A DNA stretch of 64,000 bases from Ulva prolifera. Lineage: Eukaryota; Chlorophyta; Ulvophyceae; Ulvales; Ulvaceae. How positions within the stretch are numbered: the stretch's first letter is position 1; the number at the start of each line of letters is the position of its first letter. The stretch is from NCBI GenBank assembly GCA_023078555.1, contig CM041196.1, positions 8,071,985-8,135,984 of the forward strand. The letters are read 5' to 3'. Made by a program: the position numbers and the translations under genes. The notes under the pieces are model-generated. The model did no database searches. It saw nothing but the letters and a program-made list of their open reading frames with translations, and was not told where the DNA came from. This document shows positions 45,265 through 55,192 of this stretch, piece after piece.

Positions 45265-47134
45265 TCAGCTGGTGGCCATGAACGCCTGGACGTCCGCGTC
45301 GCTCGGCATGCTGGACATCGCGCCCACGCTCTGGATGCACAGCGCCGCGGCGGCGGAGGCGTACCGCATCGCCTCCGCCGGCGGCAGCCCCCGCAGCGTG
45401 GCGGCGCAGAAGGCGGCGGTGAAGCAGTCGCCCGCGCCCGTCGTGTCCACGACGGCGGCCACGGCGAAGCAGCCCTGCTCCACGACCTCCCCATCACCTG
45501 CACCCAGGCCGCTGCTTGCTATGCTGCGCTGTGTGAACAGTTGCACAGCGGATCCTAAGTGCCTCTACTCTGTGGTAGATGATACCCTCAGATCACCCTC
45601 CGCCTGCTGCCTTGCATGCATGCAGCCACGGCGGGGGCCTCCGCCACGAGGAGCACGCCACTCGCAAACTGGCTGAGAGCTAATCGCTACTCGGCAGTGC
45701 TTGGGTGCTTGCAGGGGTGCGGCCAGCGAATGTACTGCACCAGCGGGCGTCAGCATTCCCATCCGCAGACCCGCTGCCCCTTCCTCCAACACTCTTCGTC
45801 GTGCACGTGCACAGGTGGAGCGCCGCAACATGCATGTGTTGCCGTCGCTGCTGAGCTGCTCCACACACCCCCCTGCGCTCACAAGGGAGGCATGCCGCAG
45901 ACAGCTGCCAGAGCAGCGGAGGCCGCGCACCCGGCACGAGGAGGCTGCCCTTGCTGCCGAGCTTCACGAGCACGTCGCGCGCGCCCTGCCGCTGCAGCGC
46001 GCGCGCCGCCTCGACCACCTCGGCGCGCGTCCCCGTCGGCTCGCCCGTCATGCGCTGCAGCTCTGTCTCGTTCGGGCTCAGCACAGCCACGCAGCGCAGC
46101 AGCTCCGGCGGCATCGGCGCCTCCGCGCCGCCGGCGTCCAGCACCACCTGCGCCGGCCCCCCGCTGCTGTCAGCTATGCCTGCGGTTGCCGCACCGCACG
46201 CCCGGTGCACGCCTGCGCTGCGTCTGTGAGGTGCCTGCGCCGCACGCATGCGGCCGTGGCTGCGGGGTCGCCGCGCAGAGGCAGGCAGCGGGGCTGAGGC
46301 CTGGGCGGTGGCTGCATGAGGGTCAAACGGCTGGGCTCTGCACGGCATCTGGGGCGGCGCACCTTGACGCCGGCCTCGAAGCACATGCTGGCCACCTGTA
46401 GGTTGGCCTCCTCCGGCACCTCCCTCTGCACTCACACCACGGAGCGTTGAGAGGTGGATGTGACAATGTGGCTGCGGGGCGGTGCTGGGTGCGTGCGTGG
46501 TCACGTGGGCGGCATGGCTGATCCAGGTTGTGACCACGGAGGAGGCGGCCTCTGATGGCCGGCGTGCACAGAGGGAGAATTCTCTTAAGCGACGATGCAT
46601 GCTGGGAGGTACCTGGAGGAGCACGACTCCGGCGCTGAGTATGGCTGAGCGCTGCGCCTCGGAGAGCTCCCACGCAGAGGTGTTGGCGCCCCCGACGATG
46701 ATGATGGAGTTTTCTCCGTCAGGCAGCAGCATGACGTTCGCCGTGCCCGTCGAGACGCCGTCTATCCGCCTCACTGTGTCGTCCACGGCTACGCCACGTT
46801 GTTGCAGGTGCTGCAACATGAAGCCAGAACCTGCATCTGACCCCACCTGCCCCACCATGGTGGTGGGGATGCCCAGCATCGCAGCCGCTGCCGCTTGATT
46901 GGCGCCCTGGAGCAGCCGGCAGGTTAGTCAGACTCAGGCATGGACTGCGGGGCCAGTGCCAGTGCAGTGGAAGCGAACCTTGCCTCCTGGGAGTTGCTCT
47001 AGGCTTCGTGCTGCAACGGTCTCACCTGGCTCGGGCAACCTGTCCATCCGAAGCACATTGTCCACGTTGATGCTGCCGACTACGGTGATGTGTGCATTCT
47101 TCGCGGCAGCTAGTCCTGCCTGTGGAGCGCGCAT
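45265..47134 (-). CDS. RBSK: Ribokinase (PfkB family)
   Basis: Phosphorylates D-ribose with ATP to ribose 5-phosphate (salvage of nucleoside-derived ribose). Five exons in phase: 47134-46979, 46906-46613, 46425-46363, 46147-45931 and 45497-45265, giving 320 residues (usual about 305-320). Seen: N-terminal VVGSINVDNVLRMDRLPEPGE (substrate side), LPGGK|GANQAAAAA (PfkB signature 1), VGQVGSDAGSGFM, IIVGGANTSAWEL, VLSPNETELQRMTGEP, and signature 2 DTTGAGDCFTAAF with the catalytic Asp in GAGD near residue 267. The downstream ASAAAALCIQSVGAMSSMP fits the family's C-terminal ribose-clade sequence. Arabidopsis ribokinase is plastidial; only a short N-terminal extension (about 14 residues) is present here unless an upstream exon is missed. 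Confidence 0.94.
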
Positions 47135-47828
47135 GATTGGGCGACAGCCAGAGCTAGATCTGCAAGCGCACGGAAGGACTCGTTGGCCGTCGAAATCGTA
47201 GTAGTGCGCTCCTCAAAGAGGCTTCCATACCTTCTTATACAGTCTATTCGTAGCATTTGATGTAGTCAGGAGCGGCTTCAGCTCAGCAGCGAATCGACAC
47301 CGGCATGGCCCCGGTCTCCGCACATGCAACACTCGCCGAGGACAACATCATCACCTGCTCCCCAGGCATGGTATTATCTTGAGTTAGGCCCGTCAACATC
47401 AAATGCAGACTGCGATCCCAAGGCACGGGTGCGTCGAGCATGTGCCTGGGGCTTGGCACAGTCATGGACATGCATGGGTGGAGTGGCCTGTGCCTGTGAG
47501 GTACGCCCCGTCGATGTTACATCCGATGCAGGAAACATCAGCATCCATGTCAGAGTCACTAAAAGGCAGGCACAGCGAGTCTGTAATTCTCGCCGTACGC
47601 TGGACCCGCTATCGAAGGGCTCATATGCCCTGCATGCCAGCAGGGCGCATGCCAGGCTCCAGCTCATGCAGGGCACCGCCACAGCGACTGCGGGCGCCGG
47701 AATCCGGAGAACACCCAAAGGTACACAACAGAATCACCATGCAACAAAACTCAAGATCCAACTGCCACGCCGGCTGCTACTCCTGCTCTCAGCTGCAGCC
47801 ACACACACACCACAGGCGCCCCCTGCCT
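47135..47828. other. Intergenic gap, iminopeptidase 3' side to ribokinase 5' side
   Basis: Head-to-tail on the minus strand: the 3' UTR of the iminopeptidase gene (TGTAA at 47521-47517) and the ribokinase promoter. No gene seen. Confidence 0.55.
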
Positions 47829-50800
47829 CTAGAAACTGACGAGGTTCCCGCGGGTCATGCTCAGCAGGCGCTCCAGGATGGCCGCCCCATCGTCCCGAAT
47901 GCCCGAATGCTGAAACTCGTTCGTCGTCCACATCCGGAGCCCCTTTATTTGCGCCGCGGTCTCCAGGCTTAGGTTGAAGTCCACATACATGTCCTGCACT
48001 CACGCAACCTCCGTCGAGGCCTCGCCAGCGTTTTGTTTTCCAACCCCACCATCCTCTCGTTTGCGAGGTCTCTCACTGCAAGTGCGACAAGGGCAACACA
48101 GGGGAGTGAAACACCCACAATCACTGCAGCGGGCGCAACCAAAGCACAGCGGGCCGCCCGCTTGCAGTGCTTTGTAGTCTGCTTTGGTGCCACTGCCATG
48201 CGCTGGCTCAAGCTCGTGTAAAGTAAAGTAAATCTAAATTTACTGAGCCGTATTGGACATCGACAACTCCGAGTTAACGGGACCACCTATGCCGAAGGGG
48301 TAAACCACCTGGAAACCCCCCTCAGACGACCATACGCAACTCACAGGGCCTCCTCCTGTGCTAAGCGAGGTGGTCACGTACGGCCGTTTCGATGCCCCAA
48401 AGCGCACGCAGAATCGAACCCACGACCTCCTGAAACGGAGTGTGACCCGTTCCAGTGAGCACGGCGAGCTGCCCCTCAGGTCGCTGTGCTCACTTCCACG
48501 CAGCCACCGCCAAGGAGTCGCCTGCATGCCGGTGCCCGGCTGCACCACGCAGGCCCTCACCCTGGCGGGTCGCATGCATGCATGCACTGCCGTGGTCCCT
48601 ACGCTTCGGGCCACTCGCTGCGAGACCCGCGCCCCGCCGGCCGCAGGCGCAGGTCTCGCAGATCAAAGAAAGCGTGCTGTCACTGAGCGCAGCAGCAGCA
48701 GCCTGCCGCCGCAGCGACGGCCTCCTGATGCATGCAGCAGGCGCACCGCCGCCGCACGCGCGCGCGTGATGCCGTGGCCGTCTATGCATTGACTCCGGCA
48801 TCATTGGAGGTGTAGGGAGACGGAGGCAGTCAGTGGGGATGCCTTCCGGGGGGGGGGGGGGATGGGGGGCGCACCTCGACATAGACAGCAGCGGCGGACG
48901 GCACGGTGTTGCGCGCCAGCTGCGCGGGGTCGTACAGCGAGCTCCAGCCCTCCGCCTCATGCACCGCGGCCGCGACCTCGGCGAACGGCCGCAGCGACGC
49001 AAAGTCCTCAAAGTGCGACGGGAACACCATCTCGCCGGTGAAGAAGAACGGCTGCCCGCCCTCTGCCGTGGCCTGCACCCTCCGCCTCGTGGCTGTGGTT
49101 TCAGGCGGCTGTAACACGCCGTGCGGTCACACCTCTGTCTGGATGCTGCATCGAGTCAGTAGGCACCGCCACAGACCGCCGGCACCAAGGAACCACGTAC
49201 GGCGGCAGCAGGAGGCGGAGGCGCACCTCGGGGCAGAAGGGCTGGGAGAAGTGGGCCTCGCGGGTGCGGTGCGCCGCCCAGCGGGTCGCGGCGCCGCGCG
49301 TGTAGCACGTCTCGTGGATGACCGCGTAGAGGGGGTTGGTGTCAAAGGGGATGCTGCCGTCGAAGGCCTTGAGGAAGGCGGGGGTGAGCTCCGGGGGGCC
49401 CTGGGTGTCGTCGAGGGCGCCGTCAATGAGGAAGTGCAGCCGCTCGAAGCCGCCGCCCGCGCCGCCGCCGCCGAGGGCTGCACGCGTCTGCCCCTGTCAA
49501 GCGGCAGGCGCTGCTGGTGCCGCGGGCGCGGATGCATGGTGTGTGGGCGGTGGGTGCCTGCCGGAGTGGATGGGAACACCTGGTGTGGTGACCCGCGGGC
49601 CGTGCGTTTGGCTGCAGGGCTTCGTGTGTGCAGCGGCTGCTGGGCCTGATGATGACTACGCTAATTTTTTATTTTTTTTGAGCTTGCATGCCCCGGTTCG
49701 TACCTCCAAGCCTCCACTGAGGGCGATCGTGCGTGGGCACAGGCGCCGCTCTCTGCGCGGGTCGGGCAGCATGCGAGTTTCGTGTGGTGGCACTGTGAGT
49801 GAGGACGGCGGGGGCGTGAACCAGCAATGAGAGCAAGTACGCACCTCCCATCCCCAGGATCTGCATGCTGCGTGGGCACAGCCAGTTGCCCGCTGGAGTC
49901 GTGATGCCGCCGCCTGGGAGGCCCGCGAGGTGCCTGCAGACATGGACAAGTCGGACTGCACGGGCCGGCGCCCCGACCCCATGCCGCGGCCGAGAGTCAG
50001 GACCCATGTGGCCGTGGGTGACACAAATTTGACGCCACACCGCCCGGAACAAGGTCATTGTTGTATGGTATATTACACTGTGCCTGCAGCGCACCGCAGC
50101 AGGGCGAGGCTGTGCAGCAGCTCACCTCACGACCTTCCTGACCTTCTGCACGTCCTGTGGGAACCGCTCGTAGTACTTCTGGTTCTGCTTCATGACGTGG
50201 CGGTACGTCCGGCTGTAGACCGTCTCGGCGGCGCAGGCGCTCTCGATCTGCGGCGGGATTCCGCCGGTGATGATGCACTCCGAGACACCTGCACACAGGC
50301 TGGCCCGGTTTCAGGTCGGGGAGCTCATGGCCTTTGTGAACTCAGGCTCACGCGAGGGTGCCACCAGCTGCGGCAGGCGAAGGAACACACCGGATGGGAA
50401 CTTGGACAGGTACTCTACACAGCAGAAGCCTCCAAAGCTCTGGCCGAGGATCGCCCATGGCTTGTTCTCGGGCAGGAGCTGCACACGGAGGGCCTCTGCG
50501 TCCTGCAGACAGAGCGAACGGCGTCGGGACGGGCTGCTGCAGTGGTCCCCGGGTGCACGGGAAGTTCCGTCACGGGCAAGGGAGCACCTTGATGATGCTA
50601 TCTGCCCGGAAGTGTTTCAAGTACTCTACTTGCTCCGGAACTGTGCCTTTTGTTGCCAATGATTTGGCCCGCACTGGCGTGGACCGCCCAGTGCCCCGCT
50701 GGTCCAGCAGGATGACACGCCAATGCTTCACAGCCATGTTCAACCAGGAGAGCCCGTCGTCCGGAATCGGGCCTGAATGCGATTGATGCGTTGGACCGGT

Positions 50801-51275
50801 GTCTTGTAGCGCATGCGTGCGATTGCTGCACAGTTCTGGGCACACACACCTCCACAGCCTGGACCTCCTTGAAAGAAGCACAGGTACGGCATGGACGAAC
50901 TCGCGGCTCGCGTTGATGAGATCACCTGTAACGAGGTGCTGATGTCATGCTTTGCTGGGGGTAGGTAGCGTGTACAAGCTTGGCTGCTGGTGGGGGCACA
51001 GGTACAGGCTACTGCACCTCTCGGGCAAACACTTGCAGTGTCTGCGAGTCGTCAGGGCTGTCCCAATTGAGTGGCACCGTCAGCCACATAGGTGTCACAG
51101 CCAACCCTTGAATCTGCATGAGGGGCAATGTGTAAACGTGGATCCAGGCATTGCTCTTGGGACCCAGTGCTGCACCTCAGATGATCAGCACCTGAGATGG
51201 GGCATCTCTGCGGATGCTGCACGCTGCTGACGTGCGAGGCCGTTTGGAATGAGTGCTTTTTTCATCTGCCATCAT
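47829..51275 (-). CDS. Proline iminopeptidase (peptidase family S33)
   Basis: Serine aminopeptidase of the alpha/beta hydrolase fold, expected to remove N-terminal proline. Ten exons in phase: 51275-51192, 51113-51018, 50925-50850, 50772-50588, 50502-50391, 50288-50126, 49933-49845, 49477-49227, 49072-48875 and 47993-47829, giving 472 residues, in the range of the longer plant/fungal S33 enzymes. Seen: LTVPLNW, CFFQGGPGCGG (oxyanion, about residue 80), ILLDQRGTGRSTPV, nucleophile elbow LGQSFGGF (Ser about 169), LTGGIPP-like ITGGIPPQIE, SRTYRHVMKQNQKYYERFP, FFFTGEMVFPSHFEDF, VYVEDMYVDFNLS and NEFQHSGIRDDG with the likely catalytic His. The family's VYxxDMY segment is split by the last intron, which carries a SINE copy. 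The small first exon (MMADEKSTHSKRPRTS) is the least certain. Head-to-head with B9D2. Confidence 0.94.
48218..48440 (-). mobile_element. tRNA-like SINE copy, 5'-truncated, inside iminopeptidase intron
   Basis: Matches 29150-29412 with roughly 90% identity by eye over about 220 bases (for example CAACTCCGAGTTAACGGG and CTCACAGGGCCTCCTCCTG are shared). Same orientation as the host gene. The head is cut just after the B-box/hairpin part (TCCGTTTCAGGAGG), so the A-box is missing. The 3' end is a TTTAC repeat, a plausible LINE-primed tail. Confidence 0.75.
48848..48861 (+). repeat. Homopolymer of 14 G in iminopeptidase intron
   Basis: G14 tract, 14 bases from the donor of the last intron on the other strand. 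Confidence 0.7.
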
Positions 51276-51736
51276 ACGAAAATGCGGTCTCCACGGGGCG
51301 CGAAACTGATGTCTCACGGAGCCACGAGCTCGACAGCTAAACATAACAAAACTCTCTGGTCAACCAACTCGGGGTGATGACAGGGCGACGACCACATCAC
51401 AATGCGATGTTCTCGGTGATCAGTTAAGTATCATATCCTCTAAAAACAACAGTCTGGTGGGTTGGAATGCGCGCCTGCCGATATCGCGAGACTGGTGTAG
51501 CGGGCAGCTGCGTCGGGTAGCACGCCGGTCTGCTCGTGCACGGCTACCTCCACCACGCATATGGCAGTGAGCAGGCACCGTGCCATTCAGACGCACTCAC
51601 AAAGCTCGCGTACGGAACGTCGCAATCGTGCTGACCTTTCTTTTCCGGCTACGTGGCCGGGCGGTGTTTTGTGTGGCCTGATTGTCGGGGCCTGTGATTG
51701 TGTCCGGCCAAGGCAGTAAAATACATCTGCTAAGAC
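51276..51736. promoter_or_regulatory. Short divergent promoter region, iminopeptidase / B9D2
   Basis: 461 bases between two divergent start codons; both promoters must lie here. Relatively A+T rich for the window (for example TCCTCTAAAAACAACAG near 51436). No specific factor site is assigned. Confidence 0.45.
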
Positions 51737-52700
51737 ATGGCAGAGGTTCACTTTATGGGGCAGATTCTGGGTGGGACAGGCTTCCCAGACACCGGGTTGG
51801 TCTGCAAGGTGTGCACACCATTTGAATGCTTGACGGTGCGGCATATTCAAGGCGAGAAACAGCAATCAGGCAAGAGTTCACAGTCTCTGCAAGCGCAGTG
51901 GGGTCTGGAGGCGTCTGAAGACACTTGGGACGTGTTGGAAGGTTTTGCAGAAGGGCAGACACACACCAACTGGGCAAAAGACGGAGGAAAGGCAGTGTGG
52001 GCACACCCCATCGATGTACACTACCAATGCATGGTGAGGATGTGTCGATCCCGAAATGTTTGTTCCAGGCCATGCCGCAGCTATTCAGTGCAGGAATGGC
52101 ACGATGTGACGGAGGGCCCTGAATAGCGTGCACCTGTGCTGCAGACAGGCAGATCCACTGACTGCAGCCTTGTTATTTTGATTTCGAGCTGGAGTTTGCA
52201 GGGGTTGTCAGGCTGGCCGAAGCTACACTTTCAAGTGTGGTCTGTGGATGTCCACGGACGGACCGATATCTGTGGCTATGGGGTGATGAACTGTCCTACC
52301 TCTCCCGGGCTGTGCGAGATGGAGTGCCCACTGTGGCTTCCCGAAGGCACCACATGTGCGGCCTGTGTTCTTTGGGATCGAAATTCCAATTTTCCCTGAC
52401 GTTTGCCTGGGCCTGTTGGTTAACTTTGAGCTCAAGGCACAGCATTGCCGCCCGGGCAGGCGGATGGCTGCGCAACACTGAGACCTTGCACATGCTTCTT
52501 CTGCATGACTGCTGTGTCTGCATGCAGTGGAACGATTTTCGGCGTTCTTCGTGGGTGGGCGGCCACGGCTGTTGGATGAGTCTGTGGCATATACTGGTAA
52601 CGACAGATTCCGGTTGAACACGATATGCAGTGGGACCGTGCATGTGCGCTTGGGCTGTCTCCTTCGCGACTTCGCTCAAAACGGAGTGAGCACGTCTTGA
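51737..52700 (+). CDS. B9D2: B9 domain-containing protein 2 (ciliary transition zone)
   Basis: Component of the MKS module at the flagellar transition zone, with B9D1 and MKS1; the B9 domain is C2-like. Four exons in phase: 51737-51808, 51899-52033, 52202-52355 and 52528-52700, giving 177 residues against 175 in human. Family marks: MAEVHFMGQILGGTGFP at the start, then LVCKWGLEAS, FAEGQTHTN, AVWAHPIDVHYQCM, GLSGWPKLHFQVWSVDVHGR, GYGVMNCPTSPG, FFVGGRPRLLDESVAYTGNDRF and SGTVHVRLGCLLRDF. Length, start and every intron phase agree, so the model is strong. Its presence says the organism or a recent ancestor makes flagella. Confidence 0.96.
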
Positions 52701-53602
52701 CGAAGAGTCCGAGGTCAGGTTTCACGTGGTCGCCAGGGCACAGAGATTGGTCAGCAGCAGGCCAACAGCGTTTTTTCACAGGCAATGTGCCACGGCATCA
52801 GTTGAGGGTGCATGCTGGATTACTTGGAACATCACCTTTGCCTTACATCGTATGAAACATGCGCTTCAAGCAATGACAATAGCCCACACTTTCTGGCAAA
52901 GGAGGGAGCACTTGGCTGAGGGGGAACGGCGAAGCTGGCATTGACACTGTCGCCGAGTGATACATGAGCTTGCAAAGCTTGCTTTCGCAGACTGCTATCA
53001 GGACCACATCATTGGAAGTAAAGACCTAGCTACTGGGAATTGGTAGGTCGTAGTTTGTTTGGCAGCAGTCGAGCTTTGCATCATGTATGCAACACGCCTG
53101 TCCAACACTCCACACCTTCCAAAGCAAATTGGACCATGTGATGCCGGCTGCAGCAGGCAGGCCGGCAGCAATCAGCAAGAATACAGTGTACCCCAATCTC
53201 CGCACGGTCAGTTGATGCTCTGTGCCGCCAACGCCCTGCAAGGGCGCTCAGGTAGGGCGGCATCTGTGCGCCGCGTCACAGATGGTCACACCTCGCCACA
53301 AAAAGCCACAGCACGCTTGCTCCTCGAAATACTGCTGTCCCGTGCGATCACTCCGGGAGCACGATCGAATCGTGTACAGCATTCTCACACGATCTATGCA
53401 GAAGCATGATGAGCACACGCATTAATTTTGGTTCCTGGTCCAGTTTCTACTGTACAACCGCTGCACGCTGGTAACGCCTGTGAGGATCCTCGAGGAGCAC
53501 CAGTGTACATTCAGATCGCATATGTTATACCCGTTTCGATATGAGCTGATGAGCTGAAGTTGGTCCGTGCTCTTGACGAGAGATACTCGCGTTGAAGCTC
53601 AG
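52701..53602. other. Intergenic DNA, B9D2 to RRP41
   Basis: B9D2 3' UTR and RRP41 promoter. No gene recognised; open frames here lack motifs and splice partners. Confidence 0.55.
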
Positions 53603-54505
53603 ATGGACTTGCTCAGCATAGACGGCCTGCGGGTGGATGGCCGCAGGCCTGGAGAGCTTAGGCGCATCGTGTGTGAAATTGGAAGCATCTCAGAAGTTGA
53701 TGGAAGTGCACTGATGTCCATGGGCCTTACAAAGGTGCTCTTGCACCTGCGTCAGCATCAGGGGCTCTTACCAACAGGAGTTGGTTGCTTACACTGATCT
53801 GCTTACAGGTGCTCGCCACAGTGATTGGCCCTAAAGCAGAGGCAGACAAGGCGCAGCAGCGAATATCTGGCGGCCTGCCCAGTGTGCAGTGCGCTTGTTT
53901 AGTGGCACCATTCAGCGGAGGATTGAGACGAATTCGCGGCAAATTCGACCGCCGCACTGTTGACTTGCAGACCCTCGTATCGAATGTCGTGCAACAGAGC
54001 ATCGTGCCGGACGTGCTGGCGTCCTCTAGAATACAAATATCGATAAATGTGCTGGAGGCAGATGGTGGCATGGAAGCATGCGCAATCAACGCAGCAATGC
54101 TTGCGATCACAGACGCCGGTGCGGGACTTTCCTTGCAGACACTACATGTGCTGATCCAGCTCATTGCATTCGTGCATGTCGACCATGGACGCTGATGCTG
54201 CAGGCATCCCCTTGAAGGAACTGACTGCTACGTGTAGCGTCGGGAACCTGCAGGGATCTCACGTTGTGGACTTGAACCACTTTGAGGAAACGACCAAGTG
54301 CCCGCGCTTGTTTCTTTCATGGCAGTCAACGCTCGGCAAGGCGGTAGTCATGCAAATGTATACTCGAATGGACCCTGAACACCTGTCTGAATTAATGGAC
54401 ATGGCCATGGCTGGATGTGAGCAGGTGCACAGCGAGATGCACCGGGCTTTGAGTGAACGGCTACGAGAGATGGCAATCGCTGCCGGCAATCATGATGACC
54501 GGTAG
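53603..54505 (+). CDS. RRP41: Exosome complex component RRP41
   Basis: RNase PH-fold subunit of the RNA exosome ring, acting in 3' RNA processing and decay in nucleus and cytoplasm. Three exons in phase: 53603-53734, 53809-54118 and 54204-54505, giving 247 residues (usual about 245). Seen: the N-terminal signature LLSIDGLRVDGRRPGELR, SMGLTKVLATVIGPKE-like strand, FSGGLRRIRGKFDRRTVDL, VLEADGGMEACAINAAMLAI (the RNase PH core motif), DAGIPLKELTATCSVG and a VDLNHFEE segment matching the family's LDLNYxED. Plant RRP41 keeps a phosphorolytic site; that cannot be judged safely here. The start is fixed by the conserved N-terminus. Confidence 0.95.
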
Positions 54506-55192
54506 ACCTGCTTGTACACGTCCTGAACGAGACTTTGTGCTGCCACAGTAACATCGGCCCATGTCTGCGAGGGCAAAAGCGGCAATGCTGGGGTTGTGTC
54601 CTGCAATCTGTGACACTCTACATGCATGGGAGGCTGCCACGGTTCGCATGAATGTTTCTGCCTGCTGGTAGATCACCTGCCATGAGATATGCCCGCTTGT
54701 TCACATGGTGGACACACGTTCGTGCTGGTGTCTACAGATGGTAACAGCGTACCTCACTGTGCAATTCTCACGCTCACGGGCTGTTGCAGAGCAGTACTTG
54801 TAACACAATTGCACAAGCATGACACGGAGAGATAGATGCAAATGCCTCGCGTGCTTCATGTGTGTCAAAAATCAGCGCGTACGATCTTGGAGTCTCTCAG
54901 AGGTACATACGTGCCTGAATAGCAGGATGTCGTGGCATCGCCTGTCCATCGATTTTGGCAAAACCAACACACCGAACTGAGTGTCCTAGCTGCGTGCATT
55001 CGTTGGGAAAATCAAACATGACGCTTGCGCGTCGTTCTTCCGGATTGACCTCTGCGCTGGCCATTCTGGTGCGTCATGAAGCAGTCTTCCACCATCAACG
55101 CTGCGTGTTCGTGAAAGCGCTGCTATCCCTGACGATGTTGACGATGCTGGATCATAGAACGTCACAATAGAATCTGAGCACGGCTTCTCGAC
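54506..55192. other. Intergenic DNA, RRP41 to HEATR6
   Basis: 3' UTR and promoter space only. A small + frame (54955-55170) has no family features. Confidence 0.55.
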
